Position numbers and translations under genes: made by a program. The notes under the pieces are model-generated. The model did no database searches. It worked only from the letters and a program-made list of their open reading frames with translations, and was not told where the DNA came from. From Methanoculleus sp. (GTDB taxonomy: Archaea; Halobacteriota; Methanomicrobia; Methanomicrobiales; Methanoculleaceae): a stretch of 64,000 nucleotides of DNA. Shown one piece after another: positions 41,581-50,404 of the stretch. Positions within the stretch are counted from its first letter, which is position 1; each line of letters begins with the position of its first letter. The DNA is taken from the NCBI GenBank assembly GCA_018433835.1, contig JAHDQM010000047.1, positions 49,612 through 113,611 on the forward strand, given 5' to 3'.

Positions 41581-42780
41581 TCATTTCTGCCGCATCGCAT
41601 CGACCGGGGCCAGTTGCGAGGCAATCCATGCCGGGTAGAACCCGGCGGCGATGCTTGTTCCGATGCCGAACGCCATCCCGAAGACGATGAACCCGACCGC
41701 GCTCTGGTCGAAGACCGTGAAGTTCTCGCCGAAGGTCGTCCCGGCCGTGAAGACCTCGACCGCGGCGAGGCTGATCAGGTAGCCGGAGACGGCGCTCGCG
41801 ATGCCGCCGATGATGCTTCCGATGAGCCCGAGGATCGTCGCCTCGTAGAGGAACATCCGGAGAACCTCCCGCCGCAGCGCCCCGAGGCTGCGCATGACGC
41901 CGATCTCCCGGATGCGCTCGGTCACCGAGATGTACATGACGTTGAGGATGTTGACGGCGGCGACGATGAGGGATATCCCTCCGATCCCGACAAGAAACGC
42001 CGTGATCTGCTGGTAGATCTCCTCGTACTGCCGAAGCATGTCGCGCGAATCGAATACGTCCACAATATCCTCGCGTCGGTTGATCCGGTTCTCGATCGCA
42101 TCCTTCACCGCGTCGATCTGCTCCACATCGCCGACCCGGACGATGACCATCGGGTAGGCGTCGTTGGTCCCGAAGTGGCTCTCGTACCAGTCGTCGGGGA
42201 CGACGATCGCGTAGTCGGGGTTGATGTCGGCGGCAAACCCGCGCTCCTCGAGCACGCCGGCCACCCGGATGCTCTCATTTCCGATCGTGAGCGACGAGCC
42301 CGGGGCTATGTCGTACTCCGCGGCAAGGTAGGTCCCGACGAGCGCGCCCGGCTGGTTCTGCCGGGGGTACTGACCCTCCGCGAGTTCGAGCAGGATGGGG
42401 ATATCGTCCGATGCAAGCCCGACGATCTGGGTATACCCGCTCTCGCCGCGGCCGAACTCAACCTCGTCGGCTCCCTGGAGCACCCGGATCGTGCGGTGCG
42501 GGTTTACCGCCCGCCGGATCTCCTCGACCTCGCGGGCGGGGATGGCGGCGTCCACCGCTGTCCGCGGGTCTCCGGCGAAGGTCCCGCCGATCGCGGTGTG
42601 CGGCGTGATCACGACGGTGTCGCCGACGTCGGTGATGATGTTCGCGACAAGGAGGTTGATGCTGTTGCCCATGATGCCGAGGGATGCAATCGCGACGACG
42701 CCGATGACGATCCCGATGATCGAGAGCGCCGAGCGTATCCAGTGCCTCCGGAGATTCCTGACCGCGAACGAGAAGAACAC
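41581..42780 (-). CDS. MacB/FtsX-type ABC transporter permease (first of two)
   Basis: A 399-residue paralogue of the next permease, with the same helix-domain-three-helix layout, coupling segment ERIREIGVMRSLGALRREVLRMF and C-terminal PAWIASQLAPVDAMR. The extracytoplasmic domain aligns with that of its neighbour throughout (both contain DINPDYAI/LIV and the DSREIL/DSRDML region), so the two arose by duplication. The start is GTG and overlaps the ATPase stop by one base (TAGTG), giving tight coupling. Confidence 0.9.
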   Translation of the reverse strand: MFFSFAVRNLRRHWIRSALSIIGIVIGVVAIASLGIMGNSINLLVANIITDVGDTVVITPHTAIGGTFAGDPRTAVDAAIPAREVEEIRRAVNPHRTIRVLQGADEVEFGRGESGYTQIVGLASDDIPILLELAEGQYPRQNQPGALVGTYLAAEYDIAPGSSLTIGNESIRVAGVLEERGFAADINPDYAIVVPDDWYESHFGTNDAYPMVIVRVGDVEQIDAVKDAIENRINRREDIVDVFDSRDMLRQYEEIYQQITAFLVGIGGISLIVAAVNILNVMYISVTERIREIGVMRSLGALRREVLRMFLYEATILGLIGSIIGGIASAVSGYLISLAAVEVFTAGTTFGENFTVFDQSAVGFIVFGMAFGIGTSIAAGFYPAWIASQLAPVDAMRQK

Positions 42781-43454
42781 TACGCCAGCCTCCCGTCGAC
42801 GATCTGAACCGTGCGGCGGGCGTATGCAGCGACGTTGGGGTCGTGGGTGACCATGACGATCGTCTTCCCTTCGCGGTTCTCTTCGGCGAGAAGGTCCATG
42901 ATGGCGGTCCCGGTCTTCGAGTCCAGGTTCCCGGTCGGCTCGTCGCAGAGGAGGAGGTCGGGGTCGTTGACGAGCGCCCGGGCGATCGCGACCCGCTGCT
43001 GCTCGCCGCCCGAGAGTTCGCCCGGCCTGTGTGAGAAGAGGGCGTCGTCGAGGTGCATCATCCGCAGGACCTCGATCGCCCGCCGCCGGCTCTCCTCCCT
43101 GCCGGTGGTGAGGACGAGGGGAAACTCGACGTTCTCGACCGCCGAGAGGAGCGGAATGAGGTTGAACTGCTGGAAAACGAACCCGATGCGGTCCCGCCGG
43201 AGCCGGGTAAGGTCGTCGTCGCCCATCCTCGAGATCTCCTGCCCGGAGAGGTAGATCTTCCCCGTGGTCGGGACATCGAGACAGCCCATCATGTTCAGGA
43301 GCGTCGACTTCCCGGAGCCCGAGGGGCCCATCACGGCGATGAACTCGCCCGCGTCAACGGTGAGGGAGACGTGGTCGAGCGCCACGACGTCGCCGGCCGG
43401 GAGGGGATAGATCTTGGTGACGTCCTCGAACCGGAGGATGGGTTCGCCGTTCAT
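42780..43454 (-). CDS. ABC transporter ATPase (MacB/LolD type)
   Basis: A 224-residue nucleotide-binding subunit: Walker A GPSGSGKST, Q-loop VFQQFNLIP, signature ELSGGEQQRVAIARAL, Walker B LLLCDEPTGNLDS and switch MVTHD. The Q-loop wording QQFNLIPLLSAVENV is typical of the LolD/MacB subfamily, which matches the FtsX-type permeases downstream. It overlaps the upstream surface-protein gene by four bases. Confidence 0.93.
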   Translation of the reverse strand: MNGEPILRFEDVTKIYPLPAGDVVALDHVSLTVDAGEFIAVMGPSGSGKSTLLNMMGCLDVPTTGKIYLSGQEISRMGDDDLTRLRRDRIGFVFQQFNLIPLLSAVENVEFPLVLTTGREESRRRAIEVLRMMHLDDALFSHRPGELSGGEQQRVAIARALVNDPDLLLCDEPTGNLDSKTGTAIMDLLAEENREGKTIVMVTHDPNVAAYARRTVQIVDGRLA

Positions 43455-44587
43455 CGCCGCCGTCTCCTGACGTACCAGAGAACCGCCAGTGCGGCGGCGA
43501 TGACCAGCACTCCAACGACGACGGCCGGGACCGGCACTCCGGCATCGGGGGTCTCCTCTCCGGTGCGGTTCTCAAGCGAGATCGGCCGTGCGGCGGTGTA
43601 GAGATTGCCGTCGTCGTCCCGGTACTCGACGACGAGCGGGATCTCGGTCGTGCCGGCGTCGGCCTTAAACGTCACCTCGAACGAGGAGATGTCGTCGGGG
43701 TCGAGGGTCCCGACGACGTAGACCCGGAACGGGTCGGTGGGCGTCGCGGGCGCGCCGGGGGTGATGAGCACCGACCGCGCGGGCTCAAGGCCCGCGTTCA
43801 TGACGTCGCCCGTCGCCCGGTAGATGCCCCCCTCCATCGCGACCTCGACGTTGGTGATGACGGGATCCGCCTGCCGTTTGTCCTCGCCGAACGCGACCGG
43901 CAGCACGAGGTCGGCGGTGTGGGTGTTGATCCCGTTGCGCCAGACCACCTGGAAGGTGACGTTCGTCTCGGCGGCCGGGGTCAGGTTGAAGGCGACGGTC
44001 CCGGAGCCGTCGGGTGCGAGGCCGCCGATGAAGGCGCTCGAGGGGGTAACGGTGAAATTCGTCCCCTTCGGGACGACCTGGACGGCGGAGGCGGCGTTCG
44101 GCCGCGGGTTGCCGACCAGAACGGTGAGGTCGGCCGTCCGGCCCGCGGCGAAGGCATCCGGTTTTTCAAGCACCGACGCGCTGAGCGGCGTGCCGTCGAC
44201 CCGAACCGGGACCGGGTGGCTGAGGGTCCCGTTCTCCCGGAGGTCGAGGGAGAAACGAGGGTAATAGGTTCCGTTGGGAGCATCCGCACGAACGGCGAAG
44301 GTGAACGTCCGGTTGAGGCCCGCACCGATATCCCCGACCGAAGGGTAGGGTTCGCCCGTCGGGACGACGCCGTCCTCGTAGAGGCGGGCCCCGCCGAGCT
44401 GGACGGTCGAGGGGCCGGTATTCTGCACGGCAACCGTGATGGTCCCCTCATCACCCGGCATCAGGACCGCCGGGTCGACCGCAACGGACGTCACCGCCAC
44501 GTCTCCCGCGGCTCCCGCGGCCGGGGAGACGAGGAGACATACCAGGATGAACAGGGCCGAAACTGGCCCGGGCCGATCGGTTCCCAC
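43451..44587 (-). CDS. Exported surface protein with CARDB/NEW3-type Ig-like domains (COG1361), first gene of the ABC operon
   Basis: A 378-residue protein with a signal peptide (about 8-27), three beta-sandwich repeats recognisable by the openings VTSVAVDPAVLMPGDEGTITVAVQNTG (in part: VLMPGDEGTITVAVQNTG), ADLTVLVGNPRPNAAS and VTNAG-like DVMNAGLEPARSV, and a C-terminal membrane helix followed by arginines (VVVGVLVIAAALAVLWYVRRRRR, given here in part as LWYVRRR). It faces outside and is anchored at the C-terminus. It overlaps the ATPase gene by four bases and probably takes the place of the MacA-like adaptor in this transporter. The start is GTG. Confidence 0.8.
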   Translation of the reverse strand: MGTDRPGPVSALFILVCLLVSPAAGAAGDVAVTSVAVDPAVLMPGDEGTITVAVQNTGPSTVQLGGARLYEDGVVPTGEPYPSVGDIGAGLNRTFTFAVRADAPNGTYYPRFSLDLRENGTLSHPVPVRVDGTPLSASVLEKPDAFAAGRTADLTVLVGNPRPNAASAVQVVPKGTNFTVTPSSAFIGGLAPDGSGTVAFNLTPAAETNVTFQVVWRNGINTHTADLVLPVAFGEDKRQADPVITNVEVAMEGGIYRATGDVMNAGLEPARSVLITPGAPATPTDPFRVYVVGTLDPDDISSFEVTFKADAGTTEIPLVVEYRDDDGNLYTAARPISLENRTGEETPDAGVPVPAVVVGVLVIAAALAVLWYVRRRRR

Positions 44588-44717
44588 ACGGGAGCATGGA
44601 GAGAGCCTCTACTTCAACGTTACCCCCGCACCGCCCGGGGGTCGGCATAAAACCTTTGACGGCAGAGGGCGATACCTCTGGAGACAACCGTTCCCCCGCC
44701 GGGGATCCGAGGAGAGC

Positions 44718-46340
44718 ATGGGACAGAACAAGATCGTTATCATCGGCCACAGGCAGCCCGACACCGACAGCATCTGCAGCGTCATCGGCTACGCCGAGCT
44801 CCTGAACCACGCCGAGCCGGGGAAGTACGTTCCCGCCCGGTGCGGGGAGGTGAGCCCGGAGACGAGGTTTGCGCTCGAGACGTTCAACGCCGAGGCGCCG
44901 GTCTACGTAGCGAGCGTCGAACCCACCGTATCGGATATACCGCTCGATACCCGGAGCGTCCGGCAGGACGTCCCGACGGTCGACGTCGCCGCCCTGATGG
45001 ACACCTACGACATGCGGAACATGCCGATCACGGACGTGAACGAGACCCTGGTCGGCCTCGTCAGCGAGTACGGCCTCGCCCGGGCCTACGTCCGGAAGAA
45101 CCCCCGGGAGCAACTCTCGCTCGTACCGATGCCGCTCGATACCCTCGCCCGCATCCTCGATGCCCGGGTAGTCGTGCCAGCGTGCGAGACGCTCGGGGAC
45201 GGCCGGGTCTACACCGTCATCGACGCCCTGCACGTCACCCTCTCCCGGATGACGCCCGACGATATCGCGATCGTCGGGGACAACGAACCGGCCCAGCTCG
45301 CCCTGGTATCGGCGGGGGTCGCCGCGCTCATCATCGCCGAAGGGGCGCCGGTGGGCGAGCGCGTGATCGACGCCGCCCGGACGAGAGGGGCCTCGGTGCT
45401 CGCGACGACGCTCGACGCCTTCAGTGTCGGCAAGATGATCAGCCTCTCTCTCCCCGCGAGCATGATCATGGAGATCGACGTCCCCACGGTCCGTATGGAG
45501 GACTCCCTCGAGTATGCGAAAGGGGTCGTCTCGAACTCCAAGTTCAGGACGGCCTGCGTCGTCGGGGAAGAGCGGCAGCACATCGGGCTCATATCCCGGA
45601 CAACGCTGATGCAGGACGTCCAGAAGTCGGTGATCCTCCTCGACCACAACGAGTACTCACAGGCCGTGGACGGGATCGAGCAGGCGGACATCCTCGAGAT
45701 CATCGACCACCATCGCCTCGGGGCGATCTCCACCCTCAAGCCGGTGAGGTTCCTCAACGACCCGGTGGGGTCGACCTCGACGATTGTCGCCAACAAATTC
45801 ATCGAGGCCTGCGTGGAGCCCACGCCGTCGACCGCCGGGCTCCTCCTCGCGGGGATCCTCTCGGACACGATGGTGATGAAACTCTCGACGACCACGCCCG
45901 CGGATATCCGGGCGGCGGACTACCTCGCGGAGATCGCCGGGGTCGACCCGACCGAGTTCGGGCCGGAACTGATCCAAAAAGGCATGGATCTCGATGCCCT
46001 CCCGAAGGAAGAACTCCTCACCCGGGACATGAAGCGCTACAACCTCTTCGGGCGGAGCATCATGGTCTCGCAGGTGATGACATCGTCGTTTGTGTTCGCA
46101 GAGACCCATGCAGGCGAAATCCGGGCCGAACTCGACCACCTGCGGGCGACGATGGGAGTCGACTGCTTCTTCGCCCTCTTCACGAACGTCTTTGCAAACG
46201 CGAGCGACCTCTTCGCCGCCGGGGACGAGGCCTGCATCACCAAACTGGAACTGCGGGACCAGCCCGTCCGGCTCGAGGGCGTCATGTCCCGGAAAAAGGA
46301 TTTTATCCCGAAGTTCGGACAGATGTTCCGGCAGCTCTAG
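44718..46340 (+). CDS. ppaC: Family II (Mn-dependent) inorganic pyrophosphatase with CBS and DRTGG domains
   Basis: A 540-residue DHH-family pyrophosphatase. The split catalytic domain begins KIVIIGHRQPDTDSICSVIGY and resumes after an insertion with LLDHNEYSQAV and EIIDHHRLG (the DHH motif). The insertion (about 65-300) holds two CBS halves (PTVDVAALMDTYDMRNMPITD and a later VRMEDSLEYAKGVVSN) with a DRTGG domain between them (YTVIDALHVTLSRM...). The DHHA2 domain follows (about 390-540, ending MSRKKDFIPKFGQ). CBS-pyrophosphatases are inhibited by AMP/ADP and activated by other nucleotides. The start has GAGGAGAG upstream; a TATA-like GCATAAAACC lies at 44645-44654. Confidence 0.93.
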   Translation: MGQNKIVIIGHRQPDTDSICSVIGYAELLNHAEPGKYVPARCGEVSPETRFALETFNAEAPVYVASVEPTVSDIPLDTRSVRQDVPTVDVAALMDTYDMRNMPITDVNETLVGLVSEYGLARAYVRKNPREQLSLVPMPLDTLARILDARVVVPACETLGDGRVYTVIDALHVTLSRMTPDDIAIVGDNEPAQLALVSAGVAALIIAEGAPVGERVIDAARTRGASVLATTLDAFSVGKMISLSLPASMIMEIDVPTVRMEDSLEYAKGVVSNSKFRTACVVGEERQHIGLISRTTLMQDVQKSVILLDHNEYSQAVDGIEQADILEIIDHHRLGAISTLKPVRFLNDPVGSTSTIVANKFIEACVEPTPSTAGLLLAGILSDTMVMKLSTTTPADIRAADYLAEIAGVDPTEFGPELIQKGMDLDALPKEELLTRDMKRYNLFGRSIMVSQVMTSSFVFAETHAGEIRAELDHLRATMGVDCFFALFTNVFANASDLFAAGDEACITKLELRDQPVRLEGVMSRKKDFIPKFGQMFRQL

Positions 46341-46355
46341 AGCCGCCGGGACGGT

Positions 46356-47675
46356 TCATTCTTTCTTCTTGAGCATCCCCGCAGCGTAGCGGGCGAGCCC
46401 GTAGACGCCGTCCGTCGAGGGGTGGACCTCGACGATATCGTCGAAGTCGTCGACGGTGACGCCCCGCTTCATCAGGTAACCGAGGTAGGAGAGGAGGGTC
46501 GATGCTCCGGGAACACCGGCAGCGGCCCCGATGAGCCGGCCGCTCCCGGGATCGACCCGGACCTGCGCAAGTCCCGCCCAGCCCCCCGCAACGTCCCAGA
46601 ACGAGCCGGGGCCTGCGGGGGCGGGCGCCGAGAGGGTGACGCCCCCGTCGGCGCCGACCGTGGCGAAAGCGTAGTCGTAGCGGAGGCTCATCGCCTGGGG
46701 GATGCCCGCATAATCCATGACGGTGTCGTGGCCGAGGATGTTCTCGGCCGCCACCACGCCCTCCCTCCGGGCTGCGGGGGTGAGGTAGGGCGGGCCGATG
46801 ACGTCGCCGGCTGCGTAGACGCCCTCTGCACTCGTGCGCATCCGCAAATCAACGATGACTGCCCCGTCCGGGCCCTTCCTGAGGCCCTGGAGCGACTCCG
46901 ACCGGGGAACGAGCCCGGTGGCAAGCAGGACGGCATCGGCCTCGAGCTCCTCGCCGTCGGCGAGCAGGACCGAACGGACCCTCCCCGCGCCCTCGATGCT
47001 TGCGACGGCGGTCTGTTCGCGGATGCCGACCCCGGCAAGGTCGCGCAGCGCGGCGGAGCGCATCTTCGCATCGAGGCCCCCAAGAAGCCCGTGCCGGGCG
47101 ACAATCTCGACTTCGGAGCCGAACGCCTGGAATATGTGGGCGAACTCTGCCGCGACCACCCCGCCGCCGATGATGACCATGCGGCGGGGAAGATCGGGCA
47201 TCGCGGGGAGCGTCTGGTAGGTGTAGACGCCGGAAAGATCGAGGCCGGGGATGTCGGGAATTGCCGGGCGCGACCCGGTGGCCGCGAGGACCGCGTCGGC
47301 CCGGGCCTCCTCGTCGTCGATGAAGACCCGGTTGTTCTCCAGGCGGCCAACGGCTCCGTAAACGACCTCGACCCCTGCCTGCCGGGTCTCGGCGTCCAGG
47401 ACCGAGGAGAGCTTCTCCTGAACCTCGCAGATCCGTCTCCGGATCGCCGGGTAGGAGACGGCCGGGACCGAGTCGAGGATACCGAGGTCTTTCTGGGTCC
47501 GGGCGTACTCGACGAGCCGGGCGACGTCGTTTAAGGCGCAGATTGTCATACACCGCTCGTGGAGGCACTGTCCGCCGATTCTGCGCTGCTCGACGAGCAG
47601 GACCTCCGCGCCGGCCTGCGCAAGGTGCATCGCCCCGAGCCTTCCCGCGGGGCCGCCGCCGATGACGACGATCAT
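46356..47675 (-). CDS. Dihydrolipoamide dehydrogenase-like pyridine nucleotide-disulfide oxidoreductase
   Basis: A 439-residue flavoprotein. [20 protein letters not shown] is the FAD site, and the redox disulfide is C-L-H-E-R-C (residues 37-42), the C-x4-C spacing of lipoamide dehydrogenases and mercuric reductases. The NAD(P) site VIIGGGVVAAEFAHIFQAFG, the FAD motif GVYAAGDVIG and the C-terminal His-Pro of the interface domain (EVHPSTDGVYG) are present. The partner disulfide is unknown; no lipoylated protein genes are nearby. It ends 15 bases from the convergent pyrophosphatase gene and follows an unknown gene on the same strand by 6 bases. Confidence 0.88.
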   Translation of the reverse strand: MIVVIGGGPAGRLGAMHLAQAGAEVLLVEQRRIGGQCLHERCMTICALNDVARLVEYARTQKDLGILDSVPAVSYPAIRRRICEVQEKLSSVLDAETRQAGVEVVYGAVGRLENNRVFIDDEEARADAVLAATGSRPAIPDIPGLDLSGVYTYQTLPAMPDLPRRMVIIGGGVVAAEFAHIFQAFGSEVEIVARHGLLGGLDAKMRSAALRDLAGVGIREQTAVASIEGAGRVRSVLLADGEELEADAVLLATGLVPRSESLQGLRKGPDGAVIVDLRMRTSAEGVYAAGDVIGPPYLTPAARREGVVAAENILGHDTVMDYAGIPQAMSLRYDYAFATVGADGGVTLSAPAPAGPGSFWDVAGGWAGLAQVRVDPGSGRLIGAAAGVPGASTLLSYLGYLMKRGVTVDDFDDIVEVHPSTDGVYGLARYAAGMLKKKE

Positions 47676-47681
47676 GGTTAC

Positions 47682-48647
47682 CTACAGCAGTTCGACGCCC
47701 TCGTCCATCGGCATTGAGAGAACCTCGCCGGTGAACCCGTTGACCTCGACTATCTTGCTCCCGCCCCGCACCTGCCAGACCGGCACGTAGACGGTCTCGA
47801 GGTCGACCCTGATGTTGTTCCGGTCGGGTTTGAGGGTCTTCTCCTCGTAGAAGATTGCGTCGCCCTTCTCGTAGCGGAACCGCACCCGCTGGGTGAGCCG
47901 GTCGACAACATCCCGGACGAGCTGCTCCTCCACGTCCTCCCGCACGAGCCGGGCGGACACGATCTCGGAGCCGAACGGGACCGGTCCCCGCTCGATGGTG
48001 TCGGGATCGATCTCCATCTTCAGGCCGTTGATGGCGTTGATGGCCCCGGCCCCTTCGGCGTCGAAGGAGATCAGCCGGTCTTTCACCTCGCGCTCGCCGG
48101 TGCTCGCGTAACGGTAGTTCCAGTACGGAATGAACCGGCACTTCGCCGACCCGTGCAGCCCGGCGATGCCGCAGGCACGCTTCTCGGCGACCTGCACCGG
48201 GAGATGGGGCAACTCCGGCCCCTCTTCCGGCTCTTCCTCCACCGGTGCAGGGACGGCCTCCACCGGTTCGCGCCGGACCGCCGGGGCCGGGCGGCCGAAG
48301 TCCAGGATCAGGCTCTGCCCGAGCACCTCCGCAAGCGCCGCCCGGCCCGCGTACCGGACGAACTCATCCGGCCCCCACCGGATGCAGTCCTCCGTCCGCA
48401 CCCCCTGATCGAGGGTGAAGAGCATTTTCCTGCAGACCAGATCTTCGTCGCCGGTGCGCAGGTGATAGGTCATCGAATCGAAATCTTCAATCGTCTCCGG
48501 GTCGTTCGAGCAGAGCACCAGCAGGGCATCTTCGCTCCCGACTGCGGAGAGATCCAGCGGCTCGCCGACCTCCTCGACGTCGTAGCAGGCCGCTTCGAGG
48601 ATCCGCTTCAGCACGTTCCGGGCTTTTTCCCGAGTCCCACTCTCCAT
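47682..48647 (-). CDS. Protein of unknown function, operon partner of the disulfide oxidoreductase
   Basis: A 321-residue soluble protein I do not recognise. The N-terminal 115 residues look like a compact alpha/beta domain (REKARNVLKRILEAACYDVEEV, DALLVLCSND, LVCRKMLFTLDQGV, EFVRYAGRAALAEVLG). A Pro/Glu-rich linker (about 125-150) joins it to a C-terminal domain with KCRFIPYWNYRYAS, SFDAEGAGAINAINGLKMEI and RVDLETVYVPVWQVRGG, rich in aromatic residues. Cysteines C159 and C168 flank a short loop and could be redox active. The stop lies 6 bases before the oxidoreductase start, suggesting a joint role. Confidence 0.6.
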   Translation of the reverse strand: MESGTREKARNVLKRILEAACYDVEEVGEPLDLSAVGSEDALLVLCSNDPETIEDFDSMTYHLRTGDEDLVCRKMLFTLDQGVRTEDCIRWGPDEFVRYAGRAALAEVLGQSLILDFGRPAPAVRREPVEAVPAPVEEEPEEGPELPHLPVQVAEKRACGIAGLHGSAKCRFIPYWNYRYASTGEREVKDRLISFDAEGAGAINAINGLKMEIDPDTIERGPVPFGSEIVSARLVREDVEEQLVRDVVDRLTQRVRFRYEKGDAIFYEEKTLKPDRNNIRVDLETVYVPVWQVRGGSKIVEVNGFTGEVLSMPMDEGVELL

Positions 48648-48805
48648 TCACCGTACAATACCACAGGTAGGTAGAACAAGTTTTCCCTCTGCAGGTCGGA
48701 CGGGCCGCAGGACAGGGGCCGGGAGTCCGCCGGGATCGGGACGGCAACACGGAGGCGCCTCTTCGAAGGCAACACTTTTTCCCCTGCCGTGCAAGAGATC
48801 TGATA

Positions 48806-49552
48806 ATGCACGTTCCCCTGAAGTTCACCAATCACCGTATCGAGGAGTACGCGCTAAGGGTGACCTACCGCCCGGAGGAGGACGCGGGGAAGATCATCTA
48901 CAACCTCTCGCTCATCGAGAGCCATGACCTCGAATTCGCACTCTCCATCATGAAAGAGGCCCACAAAGCGGGCATCACCATCAGCGACAGGATCCTGGTC
49001 ACCGGGCCGGGAGAGCAGGTCGGCGATTACATCGTGCCGGACGGCAAGCATGCCGTCTGCACGATGTGCAGCATCACCCTCGACGCTCTCCTCCTCCGGC
49101 GCGGCATCCCGATCAACCCGATCGGTGGCGGGATCGTCGAGGTCGAAGGAAGAGTTCCGCGGCGATTCACGAGCATGATCCTCTACCGCGACACCACGCT
49201 CGACCCCCTCGAGGTCCTGATCTCCCAGGAGGCCACGTCGATTCTCGACGTCATGCACCACAGGAACGGCAATATCCTCGCAAACATCCGGGAGTGCCAC
49301 ATGGAGGCCGAACCGCTCATGAATACGGTGCTCGACGAACTGATGGCCATGGGATTCTCCGGCATCCTTGATATCGGTGCCCCGAACGTCCCCCTGCTCG
49401 GGGTTCCGGTAAGCCCGCAGTACGTGGGCGTGGCGATGGTCGGGGGCACCAACGCAATGGCGGCCGTCAAGGAGGCAGGAAGACCGATGGTGACCCGTGC
49501 GCTCAAAGGGCTGATCGATATCCGCGAGATGGGTTACCTGGAGGATTATTGA
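48806..49552 (+). CDS. Stand-alone NrpR effector-domain (DUF128) protein
   Basis: A 248-residue protein made almost entirely of the DUF128 domain found in NrpR, the methanogen nitrogen regulator that senses 2-oxoglutarate. Diagnostic segments are CTMCSITLDALLLRRGIPINPIGGGIVEV (in part: INPIGGGIVEVEG), DTTLDPLEVLISQEATSILDV, GNILANIRECHMEAEP and VGVAMVGGTNAMAA. Normal NrpR has an N-terminal winged helix and usually two DUF128 copies; here there is no DNA-binding domain. It may bind effector and partner another regulator. The 3' end overlaps the convergent TrmB gene by 7 bases. Confidence 0.82.
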   Translation: MHVPLKFTNHRIEEYALRVTYRPEEDAGKIIYNLSLIESHDLEFALSIMKEAHKAGITISDRILVTGPGEQVGDYIVPDGKHAVCTMCSITLDALLLRRGIPINPIGGGIVEVEGRVPRRFTSMILYRDTTLDPLEVLISQEATSILDVMHHRNGNILANIRECHMEAEPLMNTVLDELMAMGFSGILDIGAPNVPLLGVPVSPQYVGVAMVGGTNAMAAVKEAGRPMVTRALKGLIDIREMGYLEDY

Positions 49553-50340
49553 ACCGTAGCCCTTGCCCATTCGGTGACGGTGGTAATATGCCGCCGCACA
49601 AAATGGACAAGCCCCGCAGACTCCGAGTAGAGGGCCGATGGCTGCCCGTCGATCCCTTCCATCCAGAGCAGCGCCCGGGCGTCGTCCACCAGAAAGACAC
49701 CGGATCTCTCGTACGGCAGCAGCTTATTATCCGTCAGGAAACGGGTCTCCTGCAAAGCGGCGAGGGGAAGGATATGGAGCCGGAACCGGGAAGGCTGCTC
49801 GCCCTCCCAGCGCTCGGCGACGATGTCGACCGGCACGGAGTCGGGGACGGGATCGAGCAGCGGGAGCATGCCTCTCCGGAGAAGGTCCCATGTCGCCAGC
49901 ACCTCCACGCTCCGTTCCGCGCTCCGGAACATGTCGGCAAGGCGGGCCCTGATGTTCTCCTCCCCGTAGATGGTCCAGAACAGTTCCTGGTCGCCCCGGC
50001 TTTCCGGCCCCTTCTCCCGGTAGAGGGCGTCGAGGGCCGTCCGGGCGCTCTCCGCGTCGCTCTCGATCCGACGCATCAGGTTCTCGACGCCCTGGTCGGG
50101 AGGGACCGCGTCAAACCGTTTGGGCGTCGTGTGGGAGACACAGACCAGCTCTTTCTGGACGAGCCGGTCGAGGACCGGGTAGACGGACGCGCGCGGCACG
50201 CCGGAGATCTCGTGGACCTCTGTTGCAGTCGCACCCGCTGTCCTGAGGAGGCCGATATACACGAGGGCTTCGTACTTCGTGAGACCCAGCGATTTCAGAG
50301 ATTCGAGGAGGGCGTTTGGAACATCCCGAGGAGCCTTCAT
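49546..50340 (-). CDS. TrmB-family transcriptional regulator
   Basis: A 264-residue regulator. The N-terminal winged helix (about 10-80) reads SLKSLGLTKYEALVYIGLLRTAGATATEVHEISGVPRASVYPVL (in part: SGVPRASVYPVLDRL), the TrmB hallmark. A coiled coil follows (about 90-130) and then a PLD-like effector region (about 135-260). TrmB proteins control sugar or envelope genes. It is divergent from a surface-protein gene that leads into cupin phosphoglucose isomerase, and an inverted repeat stands between them, so it probably controls that pair and itself. TTTATCC at 50366-50373 (minus strand) predicts a nearly leaderless mRNA from the ATG at 50340. Confidence 0.88.
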   Translation of the reverse strand: MKAPRDVPNALLESLKSLGLTKYEALVYIGLLRTAGATATEVHEISGVPRASVYPVLDRLVQKELVCVSHTTPKRFDAVPPDQGVENLMRRIESDAESARTALDALYREKGPESRGDQELFWTIYGEENIRARLADMFRSAERSVEVLATWDLLRRGMLPLLDPVPDSVPVDIVAERWEGEQPSRFRLHILPLAALQETRFLTDNKLLPYERSGVFLVDDARALLWMEGIDGQPSALYSESAGLVHFVRRHITTVTEWARATVQ

Positions 50341-50348
50341 TCCATCAT

Positions 50349-50358
50349 GTATATATAC
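50349..50358 (+). promoter_or_regulatory. TATA-box promoter of the surface protein-pgi operon
   Basis: GTATATATAC is a perfect palindromic TATA element. Transcription to the right would start near 50378-50382, inside the adjacent inverted repeat at 50374-50393, and give a leader of about 25 bases with GGTGA before the ATG at 50405. Confidence 0.6.
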
Positions 50359-50373
50359 TCCCCAGGGATAAAT

Positions 50374-50393
50374 GTTGTTGCAAACATAACAAC
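50374..50393. promoter_or_regulatory. Inverted repeat, probable TrmB operator
   Basis: GTTGTT (50374-50379) and AACAAC (50388-50393) are exact complements with an 8-base spacer. The repeat overlaps the predicted start of the rightward transcript and borders the leftward TATA element, so a bound regulator could block both. The TrmB gene next to it is the natural candidate. Confidence 0.45.
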
Positions 50394-50404
50394 AAGGTGA
50401 AGAG

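Noticed and set aside
44840..46372. Second long frame overlapping the pyrophosphatase
   Set aside because: Arg/Pro-rich shadow of the pyrophosphatase gene with no motifs.
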